A DNA stretch of 64,000 nucleotides, taken from the NCBI RefSeq assembly GCF_019457885.1, contig NZ_JAHZST010000001.1, positions 310,001 through 374,000 of the forward strand, written 5' to 3'. This DNA comes from Shewanella nanhaiensis. GTDB lineage: Bacteria > Pseudomonadota > Gammaproteobacteria > Enterobacterales > Shewanellaceae. This document shows, one piece after another, positions 16,904-26,601 of this stretch. Each line of letters begins with the position of its first letter. Position 1 is the stretch's first letter. The notes below the pieces were generated by a model. It was not told where the DNA came from. It did not search any database and was given only the letters and a program-made list of their open reading frames with translations. Both the position numbers and the translations under genes were made by a program.

Positions 16904-18358
16904 TTATCTTAATTTGTCACCCAAAATGTATTGTAAAAGGTGATCTAGCCTAATATGGCTAAAATCGGCTCCCTCGGTTTCAGCTTCGATGAGCGGAGGA
17001 GCAAACTGCATAAAGTCAAAACCTTGAGTATCCCAAAACTCACTTTTAGGTAGGTTTCTAGGAACTTCGCCAGGATATAAGGTAACAGGCTCTCCTGTAG
17101 ACAGCGCTCGTCCATGAACAACTTCAACCTCAGTGCTCCCCGATTTGACCATGGCATGTTTGGTGGCTTTAATCGCGCTGATTGCCATCACCTCAACATC
17201 ACAGCCCTCAAACTTGGCTTGCTTCTGGCTCTGCTTAACCAATTGAGTGAGCAGCGAAAGCACATTACCTTGTTGATCCCGAGTGATATGATCCACCTTG
17301 CTCGCAGCAAACAGTAACTTATCTATTCTCGGAGAGAACAGGCGCTTTAATAGGTTAGACTGACCAAACTTAAAGCTCTCCATGATGCCGTTAAGGGCCT
17401 GAGTCATATCATCAAACTGCGCTTTGCCTCTATTTAAAGGGGTAAAACAATCCACCAAAAGAATTTGGCGGTCAAACTTGGCAAAGTACTCCCTATAAAA
17501 GGGCGTGATCACTTTGGCTTTGTACTCATCGAAGCGTTTCATCAGCACATGATAAGCTGAGTCTACATCATCTTTCTCGCGCTCAGCGAGCACGCTGTCA
17601 GATAGACCAAATAGGGGAAAAAAGGCCAATACTGGTGCATCGGCTAACTCACCGGGAAGTAACATTCTGCCGGGCTGAGCATAATAAAACCCGTGATTAT
17701 TGACACTGTCTAAAAGCAGCTGCTGATACATAGCTGCTATCTGTTTTAACTCAGCCTCATCGGCTTTAGCCGAGAGTTTGAGTCCAGCAAGTGCTTCTGA
17801 GAAAGCGGGATAATAGCTTGAGCGCTTTAACACGTGTTCACGTTGACTCTGCCCCACTGACCACTGATGGTATGTCTGCTTTAACATAGGCAAGTCCAGT
17901 AGCCACTCACCAGGGTAATCAACAATATCAAGATAGAGCGTGGCACTATCGGTCAATTTAGCCAATATGCCCTTTTCGGGCTGGTAGCGTATCGCGAGTC
18001 TTAATTCACTGATACTTCGTGTAGACGCTGGCCAATGTGGTGGAGAAGATCTTAATGCACTCATCGCCTGTTCATAATCGAAACTTGCGACGGTTAAATC
18101 TGGTTGTAGGTCCCGCTTAACACCATATAAGCGTGCTTCACGGCTCACCTGCCATAGAGGTAATTGGTTACTCTCCCCAATCACACCTGAGTTTAACAGC
18201 TGATCTACAAGCCCAGTGATAAAAGCCGTTTTACCTGCACCAGATAGGCCTGTAACAGCAAGACGTATGTGTCTGTCTGAGGTTCTATGGGCAAGGGCTT
18301 TTGTGGTGTGGGAAACTTTTTTGCTTAACTTAGAAAAAGAGCGATTAATACGACTCAT
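16904..18358 (-). CDS. ycjX: YcjX-like P-loop NTPase (DUF463)
   Basis: Predicted GTP/ATPase of the psp regulon. The ATG at 18358 (MSRINRSFSKLSKK) has AAGAAG five bases upstream; a GTG two codons earlier is weaker. The product is 484 residues. Walker A GLSGAGKTAF is at about 40-49, and LYLDIVDYPGEWLLDLPML carries the Walker-B-like DxPG. Further conserved blocks are ILLVDCFTPLNRG and FAASKVDHI. It lies between pspC and ycjF on the same strand, so it is probably expressed in membrane stress. The exact activity is not established. Confidence 0.9.
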   Translation of the reverse strand: MSRINRSFSKLSKKVSHTTKALAHRTSDRHIRLAVTGLSGAGKTAFITGLVDQLLNSGVIGESNQLPLWQVSREARLYGVKRDLQPDLTVASFDYEQAMSALRSSPPHWPASTRSISELRLAIRYQPEKGILAKLTDSATLYLDIVDYPGEWLLDLPMLKQTYHQWSVGQSQREHVLKRSSYYPAFSEALAGLKLSAKADEAELKQIAAMYQQLLLDSVNNHGFYYAQPGRMLLPGELADAPVLAFFPLFGLSDSVLAEREKDDVDSAYHVLMKRFDEYKAKVITPFYREYFAKFDRQILLVDCFTPLNRGKAQFDDMTQALNGIMESFKFGQSNLLKRLFSPRIDKLLFAASKVDHITRDQQGNVLSLLTQLVKQSQKQAKFEGCDVEVMAISAIKATKHAMVKSGSTEVEVVHGRALSTGEPVTLYPGEVPRNLPKSEFWDTQGFDFMQFAPPLIEAETEGADFSHIRLDHLLQYILGDKLR

Positions 18359-18406
18359 AAACACTTCTTAAAGTTATCTGGGCGGAGAGTCCGCCCATTG
18401 GAGTGA

Positions 18407-18805
18407 TTAAAGATTATTGATCTCTTGTTTAAGATCGAAGTTATCAGATGTAACGTGGCGTTCCAACTTTTGAAGTCTAGTTTCTAGCGCTCTAAAGTTT
18501 TCACTCACATCACGAAGTGCCATCTTTGCAGGCTCTCCCGCTTGCCAAACCTTCTTCTTAATCTCGATATCTTTTTTCACTTTCGCATCTGACTTCTCAG
18601 TACCGGGTTTCGCATCCAATATTACCCACAATAAGATGTAGATGAATAATACTGGACCGCCTCCCCCTAAAAGGAAAATCGATGCAGCTGCGACACGGAC
18701 CAGCCAAGTTTCGAAATTAAAGTAGTCGGCTATTCCTGCACAGACACCGGCAACTTTACCTGACTGGGGGATACGATATAGGGTGCGGCCATCTGCTTTA
18801 CTCAT
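18407..18805 (-). CDS. pspC: Phage shock protein C
   Basis: Inner-membrane sensor of the phage-shock response that works with PspB to release PspF from PspA. The PspC domain is at the N-terminus: LYRIPQSGKVAGVCAGIADYFNFETWLVRV followed by the helix FLLGGGGPVLFIYILLWVIL. A coiled-coil C-terminus follows (FRALETRLQKLERHV). Of two ATGs two codons apart, the second (MSKADGR) is better spaced from the GGAGG. It is 132 residues and lies in the pspABC order. Confidence 0.93.
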   Translation of the reverse strand: MSKADGRTLYRIPQSGKVAGVCAGIADYFNFETWLVRVAAASIFLLGGGGPVLFIYILLWVILDAKPGTEKSDAKVKKDIEIKKKVWQAGEPAKMALRDVSENFRALETRLQKLERHVTSDNFDLKQEINNL

Positions 18806-18870
18806 TTTCATTCCTCCAATTATGTTGCGTTTCAACGTTTGGGTTTTGCAGTGATGTTGTAACCTGACGG

Positions 18871-19104
18871 TTACTCATCACGCGTCCTCCATTGAGGGGC
18901 TTCTGTGTCTAAAATCGCTTCCAATGTTTCAATACGTTGAGCCATTTTATCAGCTCTCGTGATTAGCTCATTTAACTGTGTATACTCTTCTTCAGTAAGT
19001 CCCTGGCTCACTTGACGCTTACTACGATAGTGAAGTATCAGCCATATGGGAGCCACAAATATTAGAAAGATAATAATTGGGGCCATTAAAATATCCATGT
19101 TCAT
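18871..19104 (-). CDS. pspB: Phage shock protein B
   Basis: Small inner-membrane protein, partner of PspC in psp induction. It is 77 residues: one N-terminal helix (ILMAPIIIFLIFVAPIWLIL), then the conserved HYRSKR and a leucine-rich coiled coil (LNELITRADKMAQRIETLEAIL). It starts 20 bp after pspA with GAGGTG upstream; an ATG two codons later is equally possible. Confidence 0.93.
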   Translation of the reverse strand: MNMDILMAPIIIFLIFVAPIWLILHYRSKRQVSQGLTEEEYTQLNELITRADKMAQRIETLEAILDTEAPQWRTRDE

Positions 19105-19124
19105 AACTCACCTCTGAATGGTTA

Positions 19125-19814
19125 CTATTTTGTTTTTGTTTTCGCTTTTGATTTGTTAGCACTCACTTTAGCTTTTAAGGCTTCAAGCTCAGCAGATACT
19201 GAATCCTCAGCTTCTAAAGCGGCAAACTCATCATTCAGATTTTTCTGGTTGCCTAAGTCATAAGCATCCACTTGAGACTCTAAGCTTTCAACACGACGCT
19301 CATACTGCTCAAACTTGTTCATCGCATTATCAATCTTGCTCGAATCAAGTTGCTTCTTCACCTCTAAACGTGAACTCGCAGTCTGCTTGCGCATAATGAT
19401 AGTCTTTTGACGAGCCTTAGCATCAGCTAACTTCTCCTGTAGCAAGTTAACCTCATCTTTAAGACGGGTGATCTGCTCCTCAACAACCACTAACTCTTGA
19501 GTTAATGTTGCAGCCAACTCAGTGGCTTTCTGCTTTTCAATTAACGCTGCTTTTGCCAAATCTTCACGATCTTTTGATAAGGCTAGCTCAGCTTTGCTCT
19601 GCCAATCTTGAACTTGCTCCTGTACTTTAGCGATACGACGAAGTAGCTCTTTTTTCTCAGCGAGTACCTTAGCTGAAGTAGAACGAACCTCCACCAAAGT
19701 GTCTTCCATCTCTTGAATAATCAGACGTACCATTTTTTCTGGATCTTCAGCCTTATCAAGTAGTGAGCTGATGTTTGAATTAATGATATCTGCGAAGCGA
19801 GAGAAAATTCCCAT
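19125..19814 (-). CDS. pspA: Phage shock protein A
   Basis: PspA/IM30 (ESCRT-III-like) protein. It binds stressed inner membranes and inhibits the activator PspF when stress is absent. The 229 residues are almost entirely coiled coil. The N-terminal amphipathic helix (MGIFSRFADIINSNISSLLDKAEDPEKMVRL) is the usual membrane-binding segment. It is the first gene of pspABC-ycjXF, with a sigma-54-like promoter upstream. Confidence 0.96.
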   Translation of the reverse strand: MGIFSRFADIINSNISSLLDKAEDPEKMVRLIIQEMEDTLVEVRSTSAKVLAEKKELLRRIAKVQEQVQDWQSKAELALSKDREDLAKAALIEKQKATELAATLTQELVVVEEQITRLKDEVNLLQEKLADAKARQKTIIMRKQTASSRLEVKKQLDSSKIDNAMNKFEQYERRVESLESQVDAYDLGNQKNLNDEFAALEAEDSVSAELEALKAKVSANKSKAKTKTK

Positions 19815-19855
19815 AATACTGTCCTCAAAATTAATGTTGGTTTCGTAGATAGTAA

Positions 19856-19873
19856 TTCACTTTCTGTGCCAAC
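19856..19873 (-). promoter_or_regulatory. Sigma-54-like promoter of pspA
   Basis: The minus strand reads TTGGCACAGAAAGTGAAT: a good -24 TGGCAC, with GA instead of GC at -12. Position (about 45 bp before pspA) and the neighbouring PspF activator support it. Confidence 0.6.
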
Positions 19874-19992
19874 TTTTCATAATTTATAAAATACAATAAC
19901 TTAAGCAATATATTAACTTTTTCTTTCTTTTATTAACAGGGGGACTTATTATTATTTTCACCAACTATTAGCGTGAAAGACTAAAACTTACT

Positions 19993-21066
19993 GTGGCAAA
20001 TCAATTTCAGCAAGATAATCTTATCGGTCAATCGAATGCTCTATTAGAAGTATTGGAGCATGTCTCTCAAATTGCACCTCTTTCTAAGCCTGTGCTTATT
20101 ATTGGGGAACGCGGTACAGGTAAAGAGCTAATCGCAGAGCGTCTGCACTATTTATCTAAGCGTTGGGATCAAAATTTTATTAAGCTCAACTGCTCCTCCC
20201 TAAGTGAAAACTTACTCGAAAGTGAACTTTTTGGCCACGATGCTGGTGCATTTACCGGCGCGAGTAAAAAACATGAAGGCCGTTTTGAGCGTGCCAATGG
20301 CGGTACCCTGTTTCTTGATGAGCTCGCCAATACCTCAGGTTTAATCCAAGAGAAGCTACTTCGTGTCATTGAATATGGTGAGTTTGAGCGAGTTGGCGGC
20401 AGTAAAACCGTACAAACAGATGTCAGACTTATCTGTGCTGCCAATGAAGATCTGCCCTCTTTAGCTGAGGCCGGTGAATTTCGTGCAGATCTACTCGACC
20501 GCTTAGCTTTCGATGTGATCACCTTGCCACCATTGAGACACCGTACCGAAGATATCAAACCATTGGCCGAATATTTTGCCATCGGCATGGCTAGACAGCT
20601 TAAACTTGAACTGTTTGAAGGTTTCAGCCCTAATGCGATGCAGCAACTGACGGACTATGCGTGGCCTGGTAATATTCGTGAACTGAAAAACGTGGTTGAG
20701 CGAAGTGTTTATCGTAATGCAGACTCTGATTCGGCAATCGAAAATATCATTCTCGATCCTTTCGCTTCTCCCTATCGTCCAACTAAAAGAGTGAAAACCA
20801 TAGAGAGGCAGCAGCCAACAGCAAGTGTTGAAGCTAATGGCGTAAAATCTGAGCCCAGTACCAACACACCACAAACATGCTCAACATTACCTCCTCTGTT
20901 TCCCATCGACTTTAAAGAACATTGCGAAGGCTTAGAGATCACCTTACTTAAGCAAGCACTGGAAGCTGGCCAATACAATCAAAAGAAAACTGCCGAGCTA
21001 TTGGGGTTAAGTTATCACCAACTTAGAGGTATTTTAAAGAAATATAACCTATTGGATAAGGCGTGA
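19993..21066 (+). CDS. pspF: Psp operon transcriptional activator PspF
   Basis: AAA+ enhancer-binding protein that activates sigma-54 RNA polymerase at the psp promoter. It lacks an N-terminal receiver domain, as PspF does. From GTG 19993 it is 357 residues. Walker A GERGTGKE is at 38-45, the sigma-54 contact loop GAFTGA at 85-90, and FLDELA is the Walker B region. A Fis-type helix-turn-helix lies at the C-terminus (KKTAELLGLSYHQLRGIL). It is divergent from pspA and precedes sapA, as in enterobacteria. Confidence 0.95.
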   Translation: MANQFQQDNLIGQSNALLEVLEHVSQIAPLSKPVLIIGERGTGKELIAERLHYLSKRWDQNFIKLNCSSLSENLLESELFGHDAGAFTGASKKHEGRFERANGGTLFLDELANTSGLIQEKLLRVIEYGEFERVGGSKTVQTDVRLICAANEDLPSLAEAGEFRADLLDRLAFDVITLPPLRHRTEDIKPLAEYFAIGMARQLKLELFEGFSPNAMQQLTDYAWPGNIRELKNVVERSVYRNADSDSAIENIILDPFASPYRPTKRVKTIERQQPTASVEANGVKSEPSTNTPQTCSTLPPLFPIDFKEHCEGLEITLLKQALEAGQYNQKKTAELLGLSYHQLRGILKKYNLLDKA

Positions 21067-21151
21067 TTGGCTTTTATAGCATAAGCACATTGCTCATCTG
21101 TTGGCAGCACTGTTAAAATGATCACTTAAGTCCAGAATAAATGAATATTTG

Positions 21152-22795
21152 ATGAGAATGCTGATAAAGCGTCTATCGGGATACGCCACACTCACTTGCT
21201 TGGTGATACTTGCAGCAGGGTGTGGGCCCAAAAAAGTTCCGCCTGGTTTGGTCTATTGCTCTGAGGGAAACCCAGAGTCTTTTAATCCTCAGTTAGTGAC
21301 CTCTGGGACCACTGTTGACGCTACATCACAGCAGATCTATAGCAGTCTAATCGATTACGATGGTAAATCTGCTCAAATTGTCCCCTCATTAGCGAGTAGA
21401 TGGCAAATTAGTGATGATGAGCTCACCTACACGTTCACACTAAGAGACAACGTCAGTTTTCACCAATCTAGCACCTTTACACCTACACGGTATTTTAATG
21501 CCGATGATGTGCTATTTTCTTTTAATCGCATTATCGATCCTCTGCACCCTTTTCACCTTGTTTCCAAAACGGGTTACCCCTTTTTTCAAAGTATCGGCTT
21601 TGACAAGCAGATCAACCAAATCGAAAAAATATCCGATAATGAAGTCGCTTTTCACCTAAACACCCCAGATGCTTCATTCCTCTCTAATCTCGCTTCAGGT
21701 TTTGCCGTGATCCTTTCACAGGAATATGCAGAAGTACTGGCAAAACGCGAACAGAAAGCGCAAATAGATAGGTTGCCTATTGGCACTGGGCCATTTCAAC
21801 TCAACAAATATGTTAAGAATGAGTATATTCGTTACCACAGAAATGAGCAGTATTGGCGAGCCTTGCCAAAATCAGAGCTGCTGGTCTTTGATATCACTCC
21901 TAAGAGTACCTCTAGGTTAGCAAAACTTATCACAGGTGATTGCAGCGTATCGGCGCTACCTAAAGCCGGAGAGCTTGAGGTTGTTTTGGCTCATGATGAG
22001 TTAGAGATAGATTCTCAACCTGGTTTTAACGTCGCTTTTTGGGCTTTTAATACCCAAAAACCTCCTTTCGACGACATGAGAGTCAGGCGCGCCTTGGCCC
22101 ATGCCGTCGATAGAGAAAATATTCTGCGCGCCGTGTATCAAAAAACAGCAGTTAAGGCGACAGGACTTCTGCCTCCCATGTCTTGGGCGTATTCGGAAAA
22201 TAAGCCCATTATCAATTATGATCCTCAAGAAGCGAGACGTTTACTCAAAGAGGCGGGGATCACTGAGCTAACCATCGATATTTGGGCGATGCCTGTTGCC
22301 CGAATTTATAACCCTAATGCCCTAAAAGCTGCAGAGTTAATCCAAGCCGATCTGGCCAATATCGATGTAGAAGTGAATATCATCAGTTATGACTGGAGTG
22401 TATTTAATCAAAAGCTAAGCCAACGTGATTATGATTCTGTGCTCATTGGCTGGACCGCAGATAATAGCGATCCTGACAACTTCTTCACCCCTATTTTGAG
22501 CTGTGCATCTGTCACATCCAGTAGTAATCGCTCCCGTTGGTGTCACCCTGATCTGGACCTAATCTTAGCTCAAGCGCGGGCAACGACGGATAGGGAGGAG
22601 CGAAAAAATTTCTATCAAGCCGCTGAAGCCATTTTTGCCTCAAAACTTCCCATGTTGCCCCTCGCTCACGCAACTAAACTCGCCTTTAAGCATAAAGGTG
22701 TCAATGAGATGAAATTGACCCCATTTGGTGGGATCTCATTTACCGGTACAGAGACAAGCGAAACCACAACAACACAAGAAGAGGCATTACAATAA
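21152..22795 (+). CDS. sapA: Peptide ABC transporter substrate-binding lipoprotein SapA
   Basis: Solute-binding protein of the Sap transporter, which in other bacteria is linked to antimicrobial-peptide resistance. It belongs to the SBP_bac_5 family, 547 residues. The ATG at 21152 (MRMLIKRLS) precedes a lipoprotein signal ending LAAGC, so Cys24 should be lipid-anchored. Family features are YCSEGNPESFNPQL, the FTLRDNVSFHQ region and the RRALAHAVDRENIL segment. It is the first gene of sapABCDF; its TAA overlaps the sapB ATG. Confidence 0.9.
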   Translation: MRMLIKRLSGYATLTCLVILAAGCGPKKVPPGLVYCSEGNPESFNPQLVTSGTTVDATSQQIYSSLIDYDGKSAQIVPSLASRWQISDDELTYTFTLRDNVSFHQSSTFTPTRYFNADDVLFSFNRIIDPLHPFHLVSKTGYPFFQSIGFDKQINQIEKISDNEVAFHLNTPDASFLSNLASGFAVILSQEYAEVLAKREQKAQIDRLPIGTGPFQLNKYVKNEYIRYHRNEQYWRALPKSELLVFDITPKSTSRLAKLITGDCSVSALPKAGELEVVLAHDELEIDSQPGFNVAFWAFNTQKPPFDDMRVRRALAHAVDRENILRAVYQKTAVKATGLLPPMSWAYSENKPIINYDPQEARRLLKEAGITELTIDIWAMPVARIYNPNALKAAELIQADLANIDVEVNIISYDWSVFNQKLSQRDYDSVLIGWTADNSDPDNFFTPILSCASVTSSSNRSRWCHPDLDLILAQARATTDREERKNFYQAAEAIFASKLPMLPLAHATKLAFKHKGVNEMKLTPFGGISFTGTETSETTTTQEEALQ

Positions 22796-23826
22796 TGGCC
22801 CGTTATCTTTTAAGAAGACTCAACCTCTTTCTTGCGACCTCATTGGTTCTGTTTGCCGTTCTGTTTATTGTCACCAGTCAGTTCCCCGTTGAGCAGAGGT
22901 TCGCCCTCACCGGAATTCAGTCTCCAAGTGCTGAGCAGATAGCCCAAATAGAAGCGGACTACAAATTAAACAGTGGTAAATTCAATCAATTTATCGCTTA
23001 CCTGCAGCAAAGACTTGGCGGAAACCTTGGTATCTCAGCCACCTCACAGCGACCTGTTGCAGATGAATTAGCCTCAGTATTACCTGCCTCATTTGAGCTA
23101 GCAGCTGTAGCAGGTTTTTTAGCACTGGCATTTGGTTTACCACTTGGGATTTTGGCATCGCTTAGTCGACATAAAGTCACTCAACATACCATCATGGCCA
23201 TCACATTAACGGGCTACTCTATCCCAGTGTTCTGGCTCGGGCTCACCCTCTCCTTGTGGTTTGGCGTTCAGTTGGGCTGGCTACCTATTTCAGGTAGGCT
23301 AAATCTGCTCTATGAGATAGAACCCGTCACCGGCTTTATTCTTATTGATACCTTAATATCCAGCTCTCCCTACAGCACCTCGGCTTTTCTTGATGCCCTG
23401 CTGCACATTATTTTGCCCGCAGTGACACTGGCTGTCTTGCCCTTTACGGTTGTAGTTAGGATCACCCGTGCCGCCATGATTTCCATTATGGAGCAAACCT
23501 ATATTAAAGCTGCAGAGGCCAGAGGATTACACACCTCACGAATTGTCCTGCGTCATGCTCTGCCCAATGCATTGATCCCTGTGATAAAAAACCTAGGGTT
23601 AATGCTAGGCACATTTGCCAGCTACGCCATTGTGGTAGAGGTGATCTTCTCATGGCCTGGTGTGGGCGCTTGGTTAGTTTCGGGGATTTATCAACGTGAC
23701 TACACCGCAATACAAGGAGGTGTGCTTGCCGTGGCATTAATCATCATCTTCTTAAGCATTATGATAGAAGTCTTACACACGACCATGAACCCCTTGAGCA
23801 GGAAAGAACTTTATGCCTCAAATTAA
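22795..23826 (+). CDS. sapB: Sap ABC transporter permease SapB
   Basis: DppB/OppB-type permease, 343 residues and six hydrophobic segments. The conserved EAA loop (TYIKAAEARGLHTSRIVLRHALPNALIP) contacts the ATPases. The start overlaps the sapA stop by one base and its end overlaps sapC by 14 bp. Confidence 0.93.
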   Translation: MARYLLRRLNLFLATSLVLFAVLFIVTSQFPVEQRFALTGIQSPSAEQIAQIEADYKLNSGKFNQFIAYLQQRLGGNLGISATSQRPVADELASVLPASFELAAVAGFLALAFGLPLGILASLSRHKVTQHTIMAITLTGYSIPVFWLGLTLSLWFGVQLGWLPISGRLNLLYEIEPVTGFILIDTLISSSPYSTSAFLDALLHIILPAVTLAVLPFTVVVRITRAAMISIMEQTYIKAAEARGLHTSRIVLRHALPNALIPVIKNLGLMLGTFASYAIVVEVIFSWPGVGAWLVSGIYQRDYTAIQGGVLAVALIIIFLSIMIEVLHTTMNPLSRKELYASN

Positions 23827-24703
23827 GATCTATCAGGGAGATGAGATCCCCTCCCCCATGCTCAAGATCTGGCATACTTTTGCAGATAACCCCTTTGCAT
23901 TTGCAGGTTTATGGGCTGTTGTGGGTTTCCTGTTACTGGCAGTCTTTGGCCCGTTTATTGCGCCCTACTCACCTGAACACCAAGATCCCCATGCGCTACT
24001 TCTAGCGCCATCTTGGGATCCTGCAGGAACAGTCGAACATTTTCTTGGAACGGATGATCTAGGTAGGGATATCTTTAGCCGGCTACTCCATGGCGCCCAC
24101 CTCACCTTCGGTGTGGCATTGGCAATTGTATTGACCTCACTGGTACTTGGTTTCATCATAGGTTCAATCTCCGGCATGATGAAGGGGCTAAAGTCGAGTA
24201 TTTTGAGCCATCTGCTCGATGCTTTACTCTCTATTCCCTCTCTGTTAATGGCCATCTTAGTTGTGGCTGTTATGGGGCCGGGCCTTAATAATGTATTTTG
24301 GGCGGTGGGGATCGCACTCACCCCTCAGTTTGTCCGTGCCATACATCAAGCGATACATGAAGAGCTTCAAAAAGAGTATGTCAAAGCGGCAAAACTTGAT
24401 GGCGCTAACCCCATTCAGATATTTTGGTATGTCATCATGCCTAATGTCTGGGATACGGTTATCATCCAAACCACATTAGGGATCTCTGCGGCGATATTGG
24501 ATATTGCTGCGCTAGGCTTTCTAAATTTAGGGGCTCAAGCACCGAGTCCTGAGTGGGGCGCTATGGTGTCTCAGGGAATGGATAATATTTTAACTGCGCC
24601 TTGGACTGTGACAATTCCAGGTGTGGCCATTCTATGTAGCGTTCTTGCGATTAATTTAGTCGGTGACGGCTTACGGTCGGCACTGTCGCCGATCAATAAC
24701 TAA
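23813..24703 (+). CDS. sapC: Sap ABC transporter permease SapC
   Basis: DppC/OppC-type permease of 296 residues. The N-terminal OppC_N helix (FAFAGLWAVVGFLLLAVFG) is followed by the signature LGTDDLGRDIFSRLLHGA and the EAA loop KEYVKAAKLDGANPIQIFWYVIMPN. It overlaps sapB and precedes sapD by 11 bp. Confidence 0.93.
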   Translation: MPQIKIYQGDEIPSPMLKIWHTFADNPFAFAGLWAVVGFLLLAVFGPFIAPYSPEHQDPHALLLAPSWDPAGTVEHFLGTDDLGRDIFSRLLHGAHLTFGVALAIVLTSLVLGFIIGSISGMMKGLKSSILSHLLDALLSIPSLLMAILVVAVMGPGLNNVFWAVGIALTPQFVRAIHQAIHEELQKEYVKAAKLDGANPIQIFWYVIMPNVWDTVIIQTTLGISAAILDIAALGFLNLGAQAPSPEWGAMVSQGMDNILTAPWTVTIPGVAILCSVLAINLVGDGLRSALSPINN

Positions 24704-24714
24704 CTCTTAACATT

Positions 24715-25728
24715 ATGCCTTTACTCGATATAAGAAACTTAACCATAGAGCTCGACACCCCTCACGGTCGTGTTAAAGCCCTTGAACGAGTCAGCCTAAC
24801 TATTAATCCAGCTGAGGTACATGGACTCGTTGGTGAATCAGGATCAGGCCGTAGCCTACTGGCTCGCGCTATTTTAGGGATCCCCGGACATAACTGGAGC
24901 ATTACTGCCGACCGTATGATGTGGGATGGGCGTAATCTACTGGAGATGAGTCCAAAACAGCGCCGTAACTTAATGGGGGGCGAGATATCCATGATATTTC
25001 AAGACCCATCGAGTAGCCTAGATCCTGTGATAAGTATCGGCGATCAGCTCATTGAGGCGATGCCATCCCATCAGAATATTCCATTTTGGCGCAGAGGCAA
25101 AAAGAGAAAGCAAACAGCCGAGAAATGGCTGCACAAGGTAGGCATTAAAAACACTGACAGAGTGATGTCCAGCTATGCATGGGAACTGTCTGAAGGTGAG
25201 TGCCAGAAAGTCATGATTGCGATGGCTGTCGCCAATCAACCCCGCTTACTCATCGCAGATGAACCAACAAACTCGATGGAAGTACAGACTCAAGCCCAGA
25301 TCTTCAGGCTCTTGAGTAAACTCAATCAACTTCAGGGGGTATCAATACTGCTCATCAGTCATGAGTTAGAGACACTCTCTATGTGGTGCGATCAACTCTC
25401 AGTGATGTATTGTGGCCAGATAATGGAATCAGGCCCCACATCTGAGATAGTTGAGCGCCCTTTTCACCCCTATACAAAAACACTCTTGGACAATATTCCA
25501 AACTATTCAGGCACCATGACTCACAAGAGTATGATGCCTACTCTACCGGGATCGGCGCCAGCCTTACAACATCTCCCTATCGGATGTCGGCTAGGTCCTA
25601 GGTGTCCTGAAGCACAAAAAAAATGTGTGAATAAGCCCAATTTATGTCACAAAAAGAACCGCTATTTCGCATGCCATTTTCCGTATCATGAAGAGCAATG
25701 TAATGACGACTCCACTCCTTCAAGTTAA
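24715..25728 (+). CDS. sapD: Sap ABC transporter ATPase SapD, Walker A Lys replaced by Arg
   Basis: DppD-type ATPase, 337 residues, opening MPLLDIRNLTIE as in E. coli SapD. The Walker A motif reads GESGSGRS: codon 46 is CGT (Arg), where an ABC ATPase normally has Lys. The signature is LSEGECQK, Walker B LLIADEPTNSME and the H-loop LLISHE. The C-terminal oligopeptide-transporter extension holds four cysteines (RLGPRCPEAQKKC...C...C), which resemble an iron-sulfur site. If the substitution weakens ATP hydrolysis, SapF would supply the competent site. Confidence 0.92.
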   Translation: MPLLDIRNLTIELDTPHGRVKALERVSLTINPAEVHGLVGESGSGRSLLARAILGIPGHNWSITADRMMWDGRNLLEMSPKQRRNLMGGEISMIFQDPSSSLDPVISIGDQLIEAMPSHQNIPFWRRGKKRKQTAEKWLHKVGIKNTDRVMSSYAWELSEGECQKVMIAMAVANQPRLLIADEPTNSMEVQTQAQIFRLLSKLNQLQGVSILLISHELETLSMWCDQLSVMYCGQIMESGPTSEIVERPFHPYTKTLLDNIPNYSGTMTHKSMMPTLPGSAPALQHLPIGCRLGPRCPEAQKKCVNKPNLCHKKNRYFACHFPYHEEQCNDDSTPSS

Positions 25729-26491
25729 CGAGTTAAGTAAGCGTTTTGATACTGGCTACAGAAGATTCAAGCGAACCTATAATCAAGCCTTGCACCCAGT
25801 ATCATTTGTCTTAAACAAAGGCGAGACCTTAGCTGTTGTGGGCGAAGCTGGCTCAGGAAAAAGCACACTGGCGCGTATTCTTGTGGGCGCAGAGGATAGA
25901 ACAACTGGCGATATCTTATTTGAAGGAGAAGCCTTAGAGTTAAGAAACCTCAAGCAGAGATGTAAGTTAATCAGGATGATTTTCCAAGATCCTAACACCT
26001 CACTAAACCCCAGATTAACCATAGGTGAACTGCTTGATGAGCCACTTAAATTCAATACCAGTCTTGACGTCAAAGAGCGAAAAGCTCAGGTAATAGACAG
26101 ACTAAGAAAGGTGGGGTTACTACCTGAACATGCGGAGTTTTATCCTCATATGATCTCTGAGGGGATGAAACAGCGTGTCGCTGTTGCCCGGGCTCTTATG
26201 CTCAACCCTAAAATAATCATTGCCGATGAGGCCTTAACTGCACTCGATCTTTCGGTCCGTTCACAAATACTTAATTTACTACTGAAACTCCAAAAAGAGA
26301 TGGGACTTTCCTATATTTTTGTTTCCCATAACCTCAATATTATTAAACATTTCAGTGATAAAATAATGGTATTACACAAGGGTGAGATGGTTGAAAAAGC
26401 CACCACAGAGGATCTGTTTAATTCACCACAACATGAATACACACAACGGCTTATTCAAGAGCAAGATCTACTTAACCATAAGCGGGGCTAA
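25703..26491 (+). CDS. sapF: Sap ABC transporter ATPase SapF
   Basis: DppF-type ATPase, 262 residues from the ATG at 25703 (MTTPLLQVNEL), overlapping sapD by 26 bp; an ATG five codons earlier is possible. Intact Walker A GEAGSGKS. The signature is degenerate (ISEGMKQR), as in enterobacterial SapF. Walker B is IIIADEALTALD and the H-loop FVSHN. It closes the sap operon. Confidence 0.9.
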   Translation: MTTPLLQVNELSKRFDTGYRRFKRTYNQALHPVSFVLNKGETLAVVGEAGSGKSTLARILVGAEDRTTGDILFEGEALELRNLKQRCKLIRMIFQDPNTSLNPRLTIGELLDEPLKFNTSLDVKERKAQVIDRLRKVGLLPEHAEFYPHMISEGMKQRVAVARALMLNPKIIIADEALTALDLSVRSQILNLLLKLQKEMGLSYIFVSHNLNIIKHFSDKIMVLHKGEMVEKATTEDLFNSPQHEYTQRLIQEQDLLNHKRG

Positions 26492-26601
26492 TAGTATAAC
26501 TGCTCCAACCACTCGCTATTTCAGGATTTTTAATCAAAAAAAAGTGCCTTTTACCCTTTGATTAATTATCCTATCGTCACTTTTTTAAGAGAAGCAGAAA
26601 A

